The notes below the pieces were generated by a model, which had not been told where the DNA came from, made no database searches, and saw nothing but the letters and a program-made list of their open reading frames with translations. Positions 1 through 5,087 of a stretch of 5,443 bases of DNA are shown here, one piece after another. The first letter of the stretch is position 1; every line of letters begins with the position of its first letter. The position numbers and the translations under genes are program-made. Where the stretch lies: contig CARBWQ010000074.1 of assembly GCA_948949055.1 (NCBI GenBank), positions 1 to 5,443 of the forward strand, read 5' to 3'. The DNA comes from an uncultured Eubacteriales bacterium (GTDB lineage Bacteria > Bacillota > Clostridia > Christensenellales > UBA1242).

Positions 1-111
1 AGCCCTTTCAATTATCATAGAAGCCCTGAATTTACAGAGAAAATTTCACATTCTCCTGCCAAGCCCTTTCAATTATCATAGAAGATCTGAATTTACAGAG
101 AAAATTTCACA
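1..111. repeat. Two tandem copies of a ~50-base repeat, period 61
   Basis: Positions 1-50 and 62-111 match at 48 of 50 bases: the first 23 bases are identical, two bases differ at repeat positions 24-25, and the next 25 are identical. The 11 bases between the copies (51-61) are not matched after the second copy. The first copy begins at the window edge, so more units may lie outside. The period of 61 is not a multiple of three, so this is not a repeated protein segment. The array directly abuts the 3' end of the truncated helicase fragment. Function is not recognised; it may be a dispersed intergenic repeat or the junction of a rearrangement. Confidence 0.85.
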
Positions 112-115
112 CCCT

Positions 116-355
116 CTACTTATCAGAAATTTCTTTTGCTTTTACCATGTATTCCACACCAAGATTTAGCTCTTGAACATTACCTTTCACAGTACACGTT
201 CCATATTTTCCAATCTGAATATCTGGATACTCAAAAGAATTAACTGAGCATCCATAGATTTTATATTCCTCAGAATTAAATACCAATCTCTCTGGTGTAC
301 ACTTAAAATCAACTATCTTATCCGTATTCTCACTCCTTCCCTTATCAGTAAACAT
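116..355 (-). CDS. N-terminal fragment of a RecD2-like DNA helicase
   Basis: The 79-residue product resembles the N-terminal OB-like domain of RecD2-type superfamily 1 helicases: a strand beginning CTPERLVFNSEEYKIYGC, then TCTVKGNVQELNLGVEYMVKAKE, fitting the family pattern of 'nucleotide-binding helicase preceded by a small beta domain with G-x-L-x-x-L-x-x-G-x-x-Y'. Full-length RecD2 proteins run to several hundred residues with Walker A and B motifs; none are present here, because a TAG stop follows ISDK and the repeat array starts at once. No continuation is visible in the other minus frames of the remaining 115 bases. The ATG overlaps the last 11 bases of the upstream DnaE fragment, an arrangement typical of translational coupling. 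Family assignment rests on a short domain and is moderate. It is most likely a broken remnant, but a stand-alone small protein cannot be excluded. Confidence 0.55.
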   Translation of the reverse strand: MFTDKGRSENTDKIVDFKCTPERLVFNSEEYKIYGCSVNSFEYPDIQIGKYGTCTVKGNVQELNLGVEYMVKAKEISDK

Positions 356-1907
356 CCCATCCTACTACAATTTTCTCCATTTCAGGTGTTTTCACCCACG
401 AACCATTAACCATCTTCATTTTATTTTTCTCTCTAAATTCTGTAACATTGATTACATTGCCTGTTTGGAAAGGTCTTTCTACAAAATTCTTTCCAGATGT
501 AATCTTGGTTTTTAAAGTATCTCCTGTACGCAAATTATATAAAACAAGATATGGCTTGGTTTTATCCTTATAGAATTTTGCTTCTACCACATAATACATA
601 CCTTTAGGTGCTTTCGGATTTGAATATGTAATATATTCAAGATATTCCTGTTCATATTTGATTTGTTCTTTTATTGATAATGGCTTGTCTTCTAATTGCT
701 GTGATATTCTCTGAATGTATTTATCCATATGTAATTCTTTATACATTTTGGGAGTCTCATTATCAAAACACCCGTCAAACACAGCTAGGTCAATACCTAA
801 ATTATCTATATCTGCTTTTTTAATCTGCTTTCTGTCATAATATTTTTCAAACATATCTATAATCTGAAGTAACTTTTTGTTTGATCCATAATCAGAGAAA
901 AAATTTAAGATTGTAAGGATTTGAAGCTGTCTGGAATTTACTGATGTTTTCTCCTTAATATCTTTAATCACATCAATAAAATTTTCATAGCTGCTATTTC
1001 TTCCTAACTCATATAACTCATTAGCAATCGTTTCATTGCAATATTTAATAGATGAAATCGACTTATAAATTGTATTGGTATTTCTATCAAACGTGTATTC
1101 ACTTTTCAGCTTACCAAACTTGATATTTTCAATTTGGATTCCAAAGTAATCCAGTTCTGCAATAATACGACTTGTTTTTTCATTATCTGATTGATACTCA
1201 TTTAAAACCGTAGTGAAATATTCAAGCGGATAATGTTCTTTTGCTTCTGCACCATAGATACTGTCATAAGCTACTGAAACTGCATGAGCAGCGTTAAAGC
1301 TATATCTTGCAGCATCATCAACAACCTGCCATACTTCATCAAAACCATCTTCTGTTCCAAGATTCTTTTTATATCCTGCTATCAGTTCTTGTCTTAGTTC
1401 CTCTTTTGCTTCTGGCGTAAATTTCTTCTTACTGATTTTTTTGATAATATCGTAAGTATGATCTTCCTTCATTCCACACCATACTAAGAAAGCCATGATT
1501 GATTCCTGATAAAGCATGAAATGATAACTCGGCAACAGAATATCATCAATTTCTGATACACCTGTACTATATGGTTCTCTATCAAGAAATGTATTTACAA
1601 GGCTTGCAAATCCAGGTCTGATTGCTGCCACAAATGCACTCATTTCTGCATCTGTCTTTGGTTTATACCTCTTCAGCATATTTGTTGATATATCTGTATC
1701 AGCCTGATTTAAAGTTGCAGTCATCCCATCTTCATACAACTTCCAAGTTTTATCATCTAATCTATCTAACAATTCTCTAATATTTGGAATTGGTTGACCA
1801 ATCATCTTATAAAAATCAGAAATTATCTTCCATACTTTTACTGTCAAATAGTCATTTTTAAGAAACTTCCAAACATCAGATGTATAACCATCTATACAAG
1901 CACACAA
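345..1907 (-). CDS. C-terminal half of a DnaE-type DNA polymerase III alpha subunit, 5'-truncated
   Basis: The 520-residue frame aligns in order with the second half of DnaE replicative polymerases. CIDGYTSDVWKFLKNDYL corresponds to the end of the palm; AAIRPG (residues 94-99), YQES (133-136), KKISKKK (156-162) and FNAAHAVSVAY (204-214) correspond to the fingers motifs RPG, YQEQ, RRAMGKK and FNKSHAAAYA. A helix-hairpin-helix-like region (about 255-370) and a C-terminal OB-like region (about 440-520) follow. DnaE proteins normally exceed 1000 residues; here the PHP domain and the palm with its catalytic aspartates are absent, so polymerase activity is not expected. The frame stays open to 1997 (adding residues such as NKPLSKELGLIRVG that still look DnaE-like), with no ATG and no convincing ribosome site; the TTG at 1907 lies inside the conserved domain. 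It is therefore probably a 5'-deleted pseudogene. It overlaps the downstream helicase fragment by 11 bases. Confidence 0.75.
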   Translation of the reverse strand: MCACIDGYTSDVWKFLKNDYLTVKVWKIISDFYKMIGQPIPNIRELLDRLDDKTWKLYEDGMTATLNQADTDISTNMLKRYKPKTDAEMSAFVAAIRPGFASLVNTFLDREPYSTGVSEIDDILLPSYHFMLYQESIMAFLVWCGMKEDHTYDIIKKISKKKFTPEAKEELRQELIAGYKKNLGTEDGFDEVWQVVDDAARYSFNAAHAVSVAYDSIYGAEAKEHYPLEYFTTVLNEYQSDNEKTSRIIAELDYFGIQIENIKFGKLKSEYTFDRNTNTIYKSISSIKYCNETIANELYELGRNSSYENFIDVIKDIKEKTSVNSRQLQILTILNFFSDYGSNKKLLQIIDMFEKYYDRKQIKKADIDNLGIDLAVFDGCFDNETPKMYKELHMDKYIQRISQQLEDKPLSIKEQIKYEQEYLEYITYSNPKAPKGMYYVVEAKFYKDKTKPYLVLYNLRTGDTLKTKITSGKNFVERPFQTGNVINVTEFREKNKMKMVNGSWVKTPEMEKIVVGWDVY

Positions 1908-2029
1908 TTCATTTCCAACACGAATTAAACCTAATTCTTTTGATAATGGTTTATTGGATAGTACTTTAACCCATATAATGATAAAGTACCAAAAAAATCA
2001 TTGTTTTGATAAAAAATATCATCAGCTTG

Positions 2030-2185
2030 TTATATTAATTCTTCTCCGCTTTTCTTTTTGATTTTTTTTGGTACATCATGCAAATATGTTTTCTTATCAA
2101 CAACAGTCAATATCACTGTATCATCCGCATCCATATGTTTCATTAATTCACATGCTTCCTTGACTGAGCATACTATAACTCCCAT
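2030..2185 (-). CDS. 51-residue hypothetical protein downstream of mazF
   Basis: The frame opens with ATG at 2185, preceded by GGGAAGAGG about 10 bases upstream, and reads MGVIVCSVKEACELMKHMDA through a hydrophobic strand (TVILTVV) to a lysine-rich tail (PKKIKKKSGEELI). No family is recognised. Its start overlaps, as TAATG, the stop of the reconstructed ancestral mazF reading frame, so it was probably the next gene of that operon and translated by coupling. Past its TAA the same frame stays open for 32 more codons to a TAG at 1931, so a longer ancestral product cut by a nonsense change is possible. Whether it is translated now is unclear, because the upstream toxin gene is disrupted. Confidence 0.45.
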   Translation of the reverse strand: MGVIVCSVKEACELMKHMDADDTVILTVVDKKTYLHDVPKKIKKKSGEELI

Positions 2186-2332
2186 TATGCCAACACCTCT
2201 TCCCAATTAATATTTTTCCAAAGAAAAACGTATTAAAACAGACCTTATTAACACTGTTTCTTTGTTTCTTGTCCGATACATTTCCCAACTTTTTGATTAC
2301 CTCTTCTTTGCATATTGTTTGAGGCTGCTCAC
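2185..2332 (-). pseudogene. Severed 3' part of mazF
   Basis: If the MITE-like element at 2338-2493 and one CTAAG target copy are removed, the toxin frame runs on from SMILG into EQPQTICKEEVIKKLG and then NVSDKKQRNSVNKVCFNTFFFG, which matches the C-terminal part of MazF/PemK toxins (the S-x-V-L-x-E-Q segment and the terminal helix). In the present frame this continues out of register to a TGA at 2148. Adding one A to the five-A run (T5 at 2213-2217 on the plus strand) gives KNINWEEVLA and a TAA at 2185-2187, for about 126 residues in all, a usual MazF length. The insertion is well supported; the frameshift is an inference from the plausible C-terminus and the TAATG junction. The fragment has no start of its own. 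Confidence 0.8.
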
Positions 2333-2337
2333 CTAAG

Positions 2338-2493
2338 GAATTGTAGGAAAATAAGTGATGCAGATTGCGCAGGATATTTCTTTGAGGATGTATGTCAAAA
2401 AACGTAGGCGTAGCGGGCTACGGCGAGGCTTTTTGGCATGCATAATCAGAGAAATAGCCAAGTCAAGATGCGTCAGTTATTTTTCTACAGTTC
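2338..2493. mobile_element. MITE-like insertion (156 bp) inside mazF
   Basis: The ends are imperfect terminal inverted repeats of 25 bp (2338-2362 and 2469-2493), identical at 21 positions and sharing the core GAAYTGTAGRAAAATAA. They are flanked by direct copies of CTAAG (2333-2337 and 2494-2498), the expected target duplication. Excision of the element plus one copy rejoins a MazF reading frame exactly, which fixes the boundaries. There is no transposase, so it would be a non-autonomous element moved in trans. The centre is GC-richer than its surroundings and contains the perfect stem CGTAGC-GG-GCTACG (2409-2422) between an A run and a T run. The parent insertion-sequence family is not recognised. 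Confidence 0.85.
2398..2435. terminator. Hairpin with flanking A and T runs inside the MITE
   Basis: CGTAGC (2409-2414), a two-base loop and GCTACG (2417-2422) form a perfect stem, extended imperfectly outward to AAAAA at the left and TTTTT at the right. On either strand this gives a GC-rich stem followed by a U run, so it could stop transcription both ways. In place it would end the minus-strand transcript from the mazF promoter. The two-base loop implies the inner pairs open in RNA. Termination is a structural inference only. Confidence 0.45.
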
Positions 2494-2725
2494 CTAAGAT
2501 CATTGAATACATTGATAAACCCGTTTCTGATTCCGCCTGTAAACATCCATGAACTGGAAGATGTTGCTTTTTTATAATATGAGTCAAAGGCATGACAGTA
2601 ATGATACTTGCATTTATTGTACCTTTCTCATTACTTACAATTATATATGGTCTTCTCTTTTTTTGAATAGAACCAGTCCCGTAATCTAATTCTGCCTCTA
2701 TAATATCGTATCTATGAAGCTCCAT
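2477..2725 (-). CDS. mazF: MazF/PemK-family toxin, truncated by MITE insertion
   Basis: The 82-residue product carries the N-terminal two thirds of a MazF/PemK toxin, an endoribonuclease fold that cleaves mRNA in toxin-antitoxin systems. Visible motifs are IIEAELDYGTGS (first strand), RRPYIIVSN (residues 24-32) and MPLTHIIKKQHLPVHG (45-60). Arg25 and Thr48 fall at the positions known as catalytic in Bacillus subtilis MazF. Residues 79-82 (TVEK) and the stop are supplied by the inserted element, so the EQ segment and the C-terminal helix are lost and activity is unlikely. The start is well set: GAGGAGG lies 7 bases before ATG, and a strong promoter lies 50-80 bases upstream. The gene is divergent from the RHH regulator. 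A MazE-type antitoxin gene is not present beside it. Confidence 0.85.
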   Translation of the reverse strand: MELHRYDIIEAELDYGTGSIQKKRRPYIIVSNEKGTINASIITVMPLTHIIKKQHLPVHGCLQAESETGLSMYSMILGTVEK

Positions 2726-2777
2726 ATGTATCCTCCTCTCTTGTGATATGTATATTATTTTGCCTTTGATATTTCAT

Positions 2778-2806
2778 ATTGTATCAAGTTGTCAGCAACT
2801 TGTCAA
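2778..2806 (-). promoter_or_regulatory. Promoter of mazF
   Basis: On the minus strand TTGACA (2806-2801), a 17-base spacer and TACAAT (2783-2778) form a near-consensus sigma-A promoter. The predicted start lies near 2770, leaving a leader of about 45 bases that ends in the ribosome site. A palindrome (2786-2801) fills the spacer and touches the -35 box, which is a usual position for a repressor operator. Confidence 0.8.
2786..2801. promoter_or_regulatory. Operator copy 1, in the mazF promoter
   Basis: AAGTTGTCAGCAACTT has inverted AAGTT/AACTT half-sites separated by 6 bases. One further base pair on each side also matches, so CAAGTTG and CAACTTG (2785-2791, 2796-2802) form perfect 7-base arms. 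It matches copy 2 at 2842-2857 in 13 of 16 bases. A further AACTT half-site at 2808-2812 lies 11 bases along, one helical turn. The divergent RHH protein is the obvious candidate ligand, by inference. Confidence 0.7.
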
Positions 2807-2833
2807 CAACTTTGTATCAATTTATAAAAATAA

Positions 2834-2862
2834 TTGACACAAAGTTTATAGCAACTTATAAT
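2834..2862 (+). promoter_or_regulatory. Promoter of the RHH gene, full consensus
   Basis: TTGACA (2834-2839), a 17-base spacer and TATAAT (2857-2862) form a perfect consensus sigma-A promoter. The predicted start near 2869 leaves a leader of about 30 bases before the ATG at 2901. The spacer contains the second copy of the AAGTT-N6-AACTT palindrome, so the gene is probably autoregulated. Confidence 0.88.
2842..2857. promoter_or_regulatory. Operator copy 2, in the RHH promoter
   Basis: AAGTTTATAGCAACTT has the same AAGTT-N6-AACTT layout as copy 1 and shares the AGCAACTT half exactly. It occupies the -35/-10 spacer and reaches the first base of the -10 box. A repressor bound here would block the RHH gene's own promoter. 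Confidence 0.68.
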
Positions 2863-2900
2863 TATTAAAGATAGTAAACTTTAAAATACGAGGTGATTAA

Positions 2901-3077
2901 ATGCCACAAGGAAGAATATCTCAAAAAAATACGAGAATATCTATAGTTATTCCAAAAGATTTAAAAATCGAGGCTGACAAAATTGCAAATAATGATGGAA
3001 GATCATTAGGTGGTTGGATAAGGAAACTAATATCTGATGCTGTATCTGAATATAATAAAAGCGATACTCCTCAATAA
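2901..3077 (+). CDS. Ribbon-helix-helix (CopG/Arc-type) DNA-binding protein
   Basis: The 58-residue product reads MPQGRISQKNTRISIVIPKD, a basic N-terminus followed by the short strand RISIVIP, then helix A (KDLKIEADKIANND) and helix B (SLGGWIRKLISDAVSEY). This strand-helix-helix order and size fit the RHH superfamily, whose dimers insert a two-stranded sheet into the major groove and often serve as antitoxins or plasmid and operon repressors. AGGTG lies about 6 bases before ATG, downstream of a full-consensus promoter. It is the only plus-strand gene found and is divergent from mazF. The paired palindromes in the shared spacer suggest it represses both genes. Whether it also neutralises the toxin by binding is not visible. 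Its last four codons and stop form part of the downstream terminator stem. Confidence 0.85.
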   Translation: MPQGRISQKNTRISIVIPKDLKIEADKIANNDGRSLGGWIRKLISDAVSEYNKSDTPQ

Positions 3078-3088
3078 GTATCGCTTTT
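3057..3088. terminator. Bidirectional terminator between the RHH and Uma2 genes
   Basis: AAAAGCGATACT (3057-3068) and AGTATCGCTTTT (3077-3088) form a perfect 12-bp stem with an 8-base loop. The A run on one side and T run on the other make it an intrinsic terminator in both directions. It ends the plus-strand RHH transcript, overlapping that gene's stop, and the minus-strand Uma2 transcript. Confidence 0.9.
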
Positions 3089-3114
3089 ATCTCCCATAAT
3101 ACTACTATATTTCC

Positions 3115-3648
3115 TTACTGAACCTTTATTGAAAACCCTTCATAAATCCCAACAGGTACATCTTCACCAAAAGAATATTCTTCCATATTATCATGTTCAA
3201 ATTCATAAACTGTGACAATTTTTCTATCTGGATCTACTACCCAATATTCTCTAACTCCTGCTGTGCGATATTTGAATAATTTCTTATAATAATCCATCTT
3301 ACGGCTACTAGGTGAAACGATTTCAATTATCCAATCAGGAGCACCAACACACCCTTTATCATTCAACTTATCGGAATTACAAATAATACTAATATCGGGT
3401 TCAACATAATTTTTATCATCTTCATTCAAAAAAACCGCAAACGGAGCCAAATATACTTTGCAACCTCCATTCTTAGATTCAATATAATCTGCTATTCTAC
3501 GCGATAGTGAAAAAATTATATCTTGATGTCTCCTATTTGGTGGTGCCATATAATAAATATTCCCATCAATAAGTTCAGCCCGCTCTCCTTCAGGTAGTGC
3601 ATAAATATCTTCAATTGTATAAGACTCTAGTGTTCTTGCTATATCCAT
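3115..3648 (-). CDS. Uma2 family (DUF820) putative restriction-type endonuclease
   Basis: The 177-residue product has the layout of Uma2/DUF820 proteins, which carry a PD-(D/E)XK nuclease core and are abundant in cyanobacteria and many Firmicutes, mostly of unknown function. Visible motifs are AELIDGNIYYMAPPNRRHQD (residues 24-43), VEPDISII (82-89, with Asp85), GAPDWIIEIVSPSS (102-115, with Glu109), a following lysine pair (123-124), and GVREYWVVDPD (131-141). Asp85, Glu109 and the nearby lysine fit the nuclease core. The length is normal and the gene looks intact. AGGGAGG lies 8-9 bases before ATG, and a good promoter lies just upstream, so it is a single-gene unit. No partner gene explains its target. 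Confidence 0.92.
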   Translation of the reverse strand: MDIARTLESYTIEDIYALPEGERAELIDGNIYYMAPPNRRHQDIIFSLSRRIADYIESKNGGCKVYLAPFAVFLNEDDKNYVEPDISIICNSDKLNDKGCVGAPDWIIEIVSPSSRKMDYYKKLFKYRTAGVREYWVVDPDRKIVTVYEFEHDNMEEYSFGEDVPVGIYEGFSIKVQ

Positions 3649-3675
3649 CTAACCGACCTCCCTCTATATGTAACT

Positions 3676-3704
3676 ATAATACCTTATACTGAACATTATA
3701 TCAA
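3676..3704 (-). promoter_or_regulatory. Promoter of the Uma2 gene
   Basis: On the minus strand TTGATA (3704-3699), a 17-base spacer and TATTAT (3681-3676) form a good sigma-A promoter. Transcription would begin near 3669, giving a leader of about 20 bases that is mostly ribosome binding site. Confidence 0.65.
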
Positions 3705-3800
3705 TACAAATTCTCATAACTCTTTTGCAATACTCAAGTATTTAATTGTCAATGTTCAACCTTGCAAAATCACATATGAATTCACTTGTTGAAAACAGAT

Positions 3801-3974
3801 GAAACCATAATTTTATCTTGTTTTCATATGCAAAAATGCCTATTTTACGCACTTTGGTACTTTTGGATAATTGTTTCATGTTACAGTTTTATCCATTGCT
3901 TCCATATTTTTAGTATAGAAATAAGGATTTTTCTATGCTATACTGGCTAATATCAAAGATAAAATTATGGTTTC
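3801..3974. repeat. 174-base segment bounded by perfect 19-base inverted repeats
   Basis: GAAACCATAATTTTATCTT (3801-3819) recurs inverted at 3956-3974 without mismatch. Inside is a second hairpin, TAGTATAGAAA (3911-3921) with TTTCTATGCTA (3930-3940), 11 pairs with one wobble and an 8-base loop. No target duplication is evident outside the arms. No credible gene is inside: the small frames on both strands (about 41-45 codons) lack ribosome sites. It makes up much of the 384-base gene-free stretch 3649-4032. It could be a MITE, an insertion-sequence remnant or a structured RNA; the family is not recognised. Confidence 0.65.
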
Positions 3975-3985
3975 TATATCAATAA

Positions 3986-4010
3986 AAGCGATACATTTTC
4001 AGTATCGCTT
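3986..4010 (-). terminator. Terminator of the right-hand minus-strand gene run
   Basis: AAGCGATAC (3986-3994) and GTATCGCTT (4002-4010) form a 9-bp perfect stem with a 7-base loop. On the minus strand the stem ends in TTTTATT, as expected for intrinsic termination just past the 80-residue gene. The arms share GCGATAC/GTATCGC with the terminator at 3057-3088. Confidence 0.75.
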
Positions 4011-4032
4011 CAATTTTTAATATTAATTTTTC

Positions 4033-4275
4033 TTATTGTGCCTTTTTGTAATCATCATACAAAATATATTCTCTTGATTTTTCTCGCATATCTCTAATGG
4101 TTGGCAATCCATACTTTTTACCAAACTTACACAATCCACATCCACAATGAATTTTTCCCTTTGAATACTGTCCATCATGTGGATACCAATCTAAACCATA
4201 AACTGTTTTACTAATACGTTTTTTTCTCTGTATTTTTCTTTTCCTCACATCTCTAAGATAGGCTTTATCTCTCAA
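4033..4275 (-). CDS. Small basic Cys-rich conserved protein, TTG start
   Basis: The 80-residue product has a strongly basic N-terminal half (RKRKIQRKKRISK), the segment YGLDWYPHDGQYSKGKIHCG and the cluster HCGCGLCKFGKK (about 43-54). Small proteins of the form 'basic region, QYSKGKIHCSCPLC' occur in gut Firmicutes; I recognise the pattern but no function. The His and three Cys could bind a metal, and the charge suggests nucleic acid binding; both are inference. AGGAGG lies 9 bases before the TTG, and no in-frame ATG exists before residue 60, which decides the start. It is the last gene of its run, followed by a hairpin terminator. Confidence 0.75.
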   Translation of the reverse strand: MRDKAYLRDVRKRKIQRKKRISKTVYGLDWYPHDGQYSKGKIHCGCGLCKFGKKYGLPTIRDMREKSREYILYDDYKKAQ

Positions 4276-4305
4276 AATAGCAAACCTCCTGATTAAATTT
4301 CACTT

Positions 4306-4494
4306 TTATATAGTAGTTTCTTCTACATAATTCCACTCTATAGGCTCATTGGATGAATATTCACGAGAAAGCGCGAAACTCTCAAAATTTTTTCCAGACT
4401 CATTAGCTTTTTTCAATGCTTCTTCCATACTTTCTGCATCTATTTCCATTGATACTTCTACCATCACTTTACCAAATACAGTATAAGTTTTCAT
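4306..4494 (-). CDS. Small hypothetical protein (62 residues)
   Basis: The sequence opens MKTYTVFGKVMVEVSMEIDA, an alternating pattern of beta strands, followed by an acidic helix (ESMEEALKKANESG) and an acidic tail. This beta-beta-helix layout with 'A-E-S-x-E-E-A' is common in small phage and mobile-element proteins; no named family or function is recognised. A modest ribosome site (AGTAGGT) lies 9-10 bases before ATG. It sits 32 bases past the ParB-like gene and 30 bases before the next gene, so it is probably in the same operon. No membrane segment is seen. Confidence 0.65.
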   Translation of the reverse strand: MKTYTVFGKVMVEVSMEIDAESMEEALKKANESGKNFESFALSREYSSNEPIEWNYVEETTI

Positions 4495-4526
4495 TTTTCT
4501 TTACCTACTTTCTTAATATTAAATAT

Positions 4527-5087
4527 TTATCCAAGATCCTGAATCATTTTCTTTACTCTATCGATCTCAACATCTGTATGTGGTGTACCACCAGCATTCA
4601 TATCAACATACCATTGCAATACTTCTTTTTCTGTCTTTAAATCATTTACATTAAGAATCATTGTTGCTGGCAATACTCTAATCCTGTCCTCATATTCGTT
4701 AAAATATGAACCAAATACTTTTATTTCGTTATGAATAAATCTCTGTGCCGCCGTAATTCGTTGCAATCCATCTACACAAACATATTTTCCATCTTCAGAA
4801 ATCTGATCGCTATGCCAAAATGGATTGTTCAAGTAAATTGTATTTCCAGATTTTCCACCTCTTAGATGATATTCCAACCAGGCTACCTGTTGTTGCTCAG
4901 TCCAAACGTGTCCTCTTTGGAATTCAGGATTAAGTTGTAATCCAGCATCTCTTATCTCTTCTTCAATATATCTTACAAAACTTGTTAGAGAATAATTTAC
5001 CTGATAATGTCCTGCAGATATAAACTGTGGAATGTCTTTAAATTTCGTTATTCTATCCATATATATTATCTCCATACTACTGTTCAT
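4527..5087 (-). CDS. DUF262/ParB-like domain protein (GmrS-related fold)
   Basis: The 186-residue product contains the marks of the DUF262 (ParB/sulfiredoxin-like) domain: NPEFQRGHVWTEQQQ (residues 53-67), VDGLQRITAAQRF (105-117) and DMNAGGTPHTDVEIDRVKKM (162-181). In GmrSD-type restriction enzymes this domain forms the NTP-dependent half, with a DUF1524 HNH nuclease half following; here the protein ends after the DUF262 core, so no nuclease half is attached. Short stand-alone forms are common in phages and plasmids, with function unknown. The ATG at 5087 overlaps the upstream stop as ATGA. A second candidate start is the ATG at 5060 (MDRITKFKD), which has GGAGA 8 bases ahead; it would give 177 residues and still keep all motifs. 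I cannot decide between them. Confidence 0.85.
   Translation of the reverse strand: MNSSMEIIYMDRITKFKDIPQFISAGHYQVNYSLTSFVRYIEEEIRDAGLQLNPEFQRGHVWTEQQQVAWLEYHLRGGKSGNTIYLNNPFWHSDQISEDGKYVCVDGLQRITAAQRFIHNEIKVFGSYFNEYEDRIRVLPATMILNVNDLKTEKEVLQWYVDMNAGGTPHTDVEIDRVKKMIQDLG

Noticed and set aside
1..111. CRISPR array
   Set aside because: The conserved unit is about 50 bases with only 11 variable bases between, the opposite of repeat-spacer proportions, and no cas gene is present.
2030..2032. Stop-codon readthrough to extend the 51-codon gene
   Set aside because: The frame is open for 32 codons past the TAA, but no readthrough signal is seen and the extension overlaps the DnaE-like frame.
2355..2552. 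Plus-strand 65-codon frame rich in Arg and Lys
   Set aside because: It runs through the MITE-like element and into mazF antisense, has no ribosome site, and is explained by the inserted element.
3827..3949. Small peptide frames inside the inverted-repeat segment (about 41 codons plus, 45 codons minus)
   Set aside because: Neither has a ribosome binding site, and the inverted arms and internal hairpin explain the sequence better.
4416..4640. Plus-strand 74-codon hydrophobic frame
   Set aside because: It is antisense to the 62-residue and DUF262-like genes, with no ribosome site; the Phe/Leu/Tyr-rich translation is typical of antisense AT-rich coding DNA.
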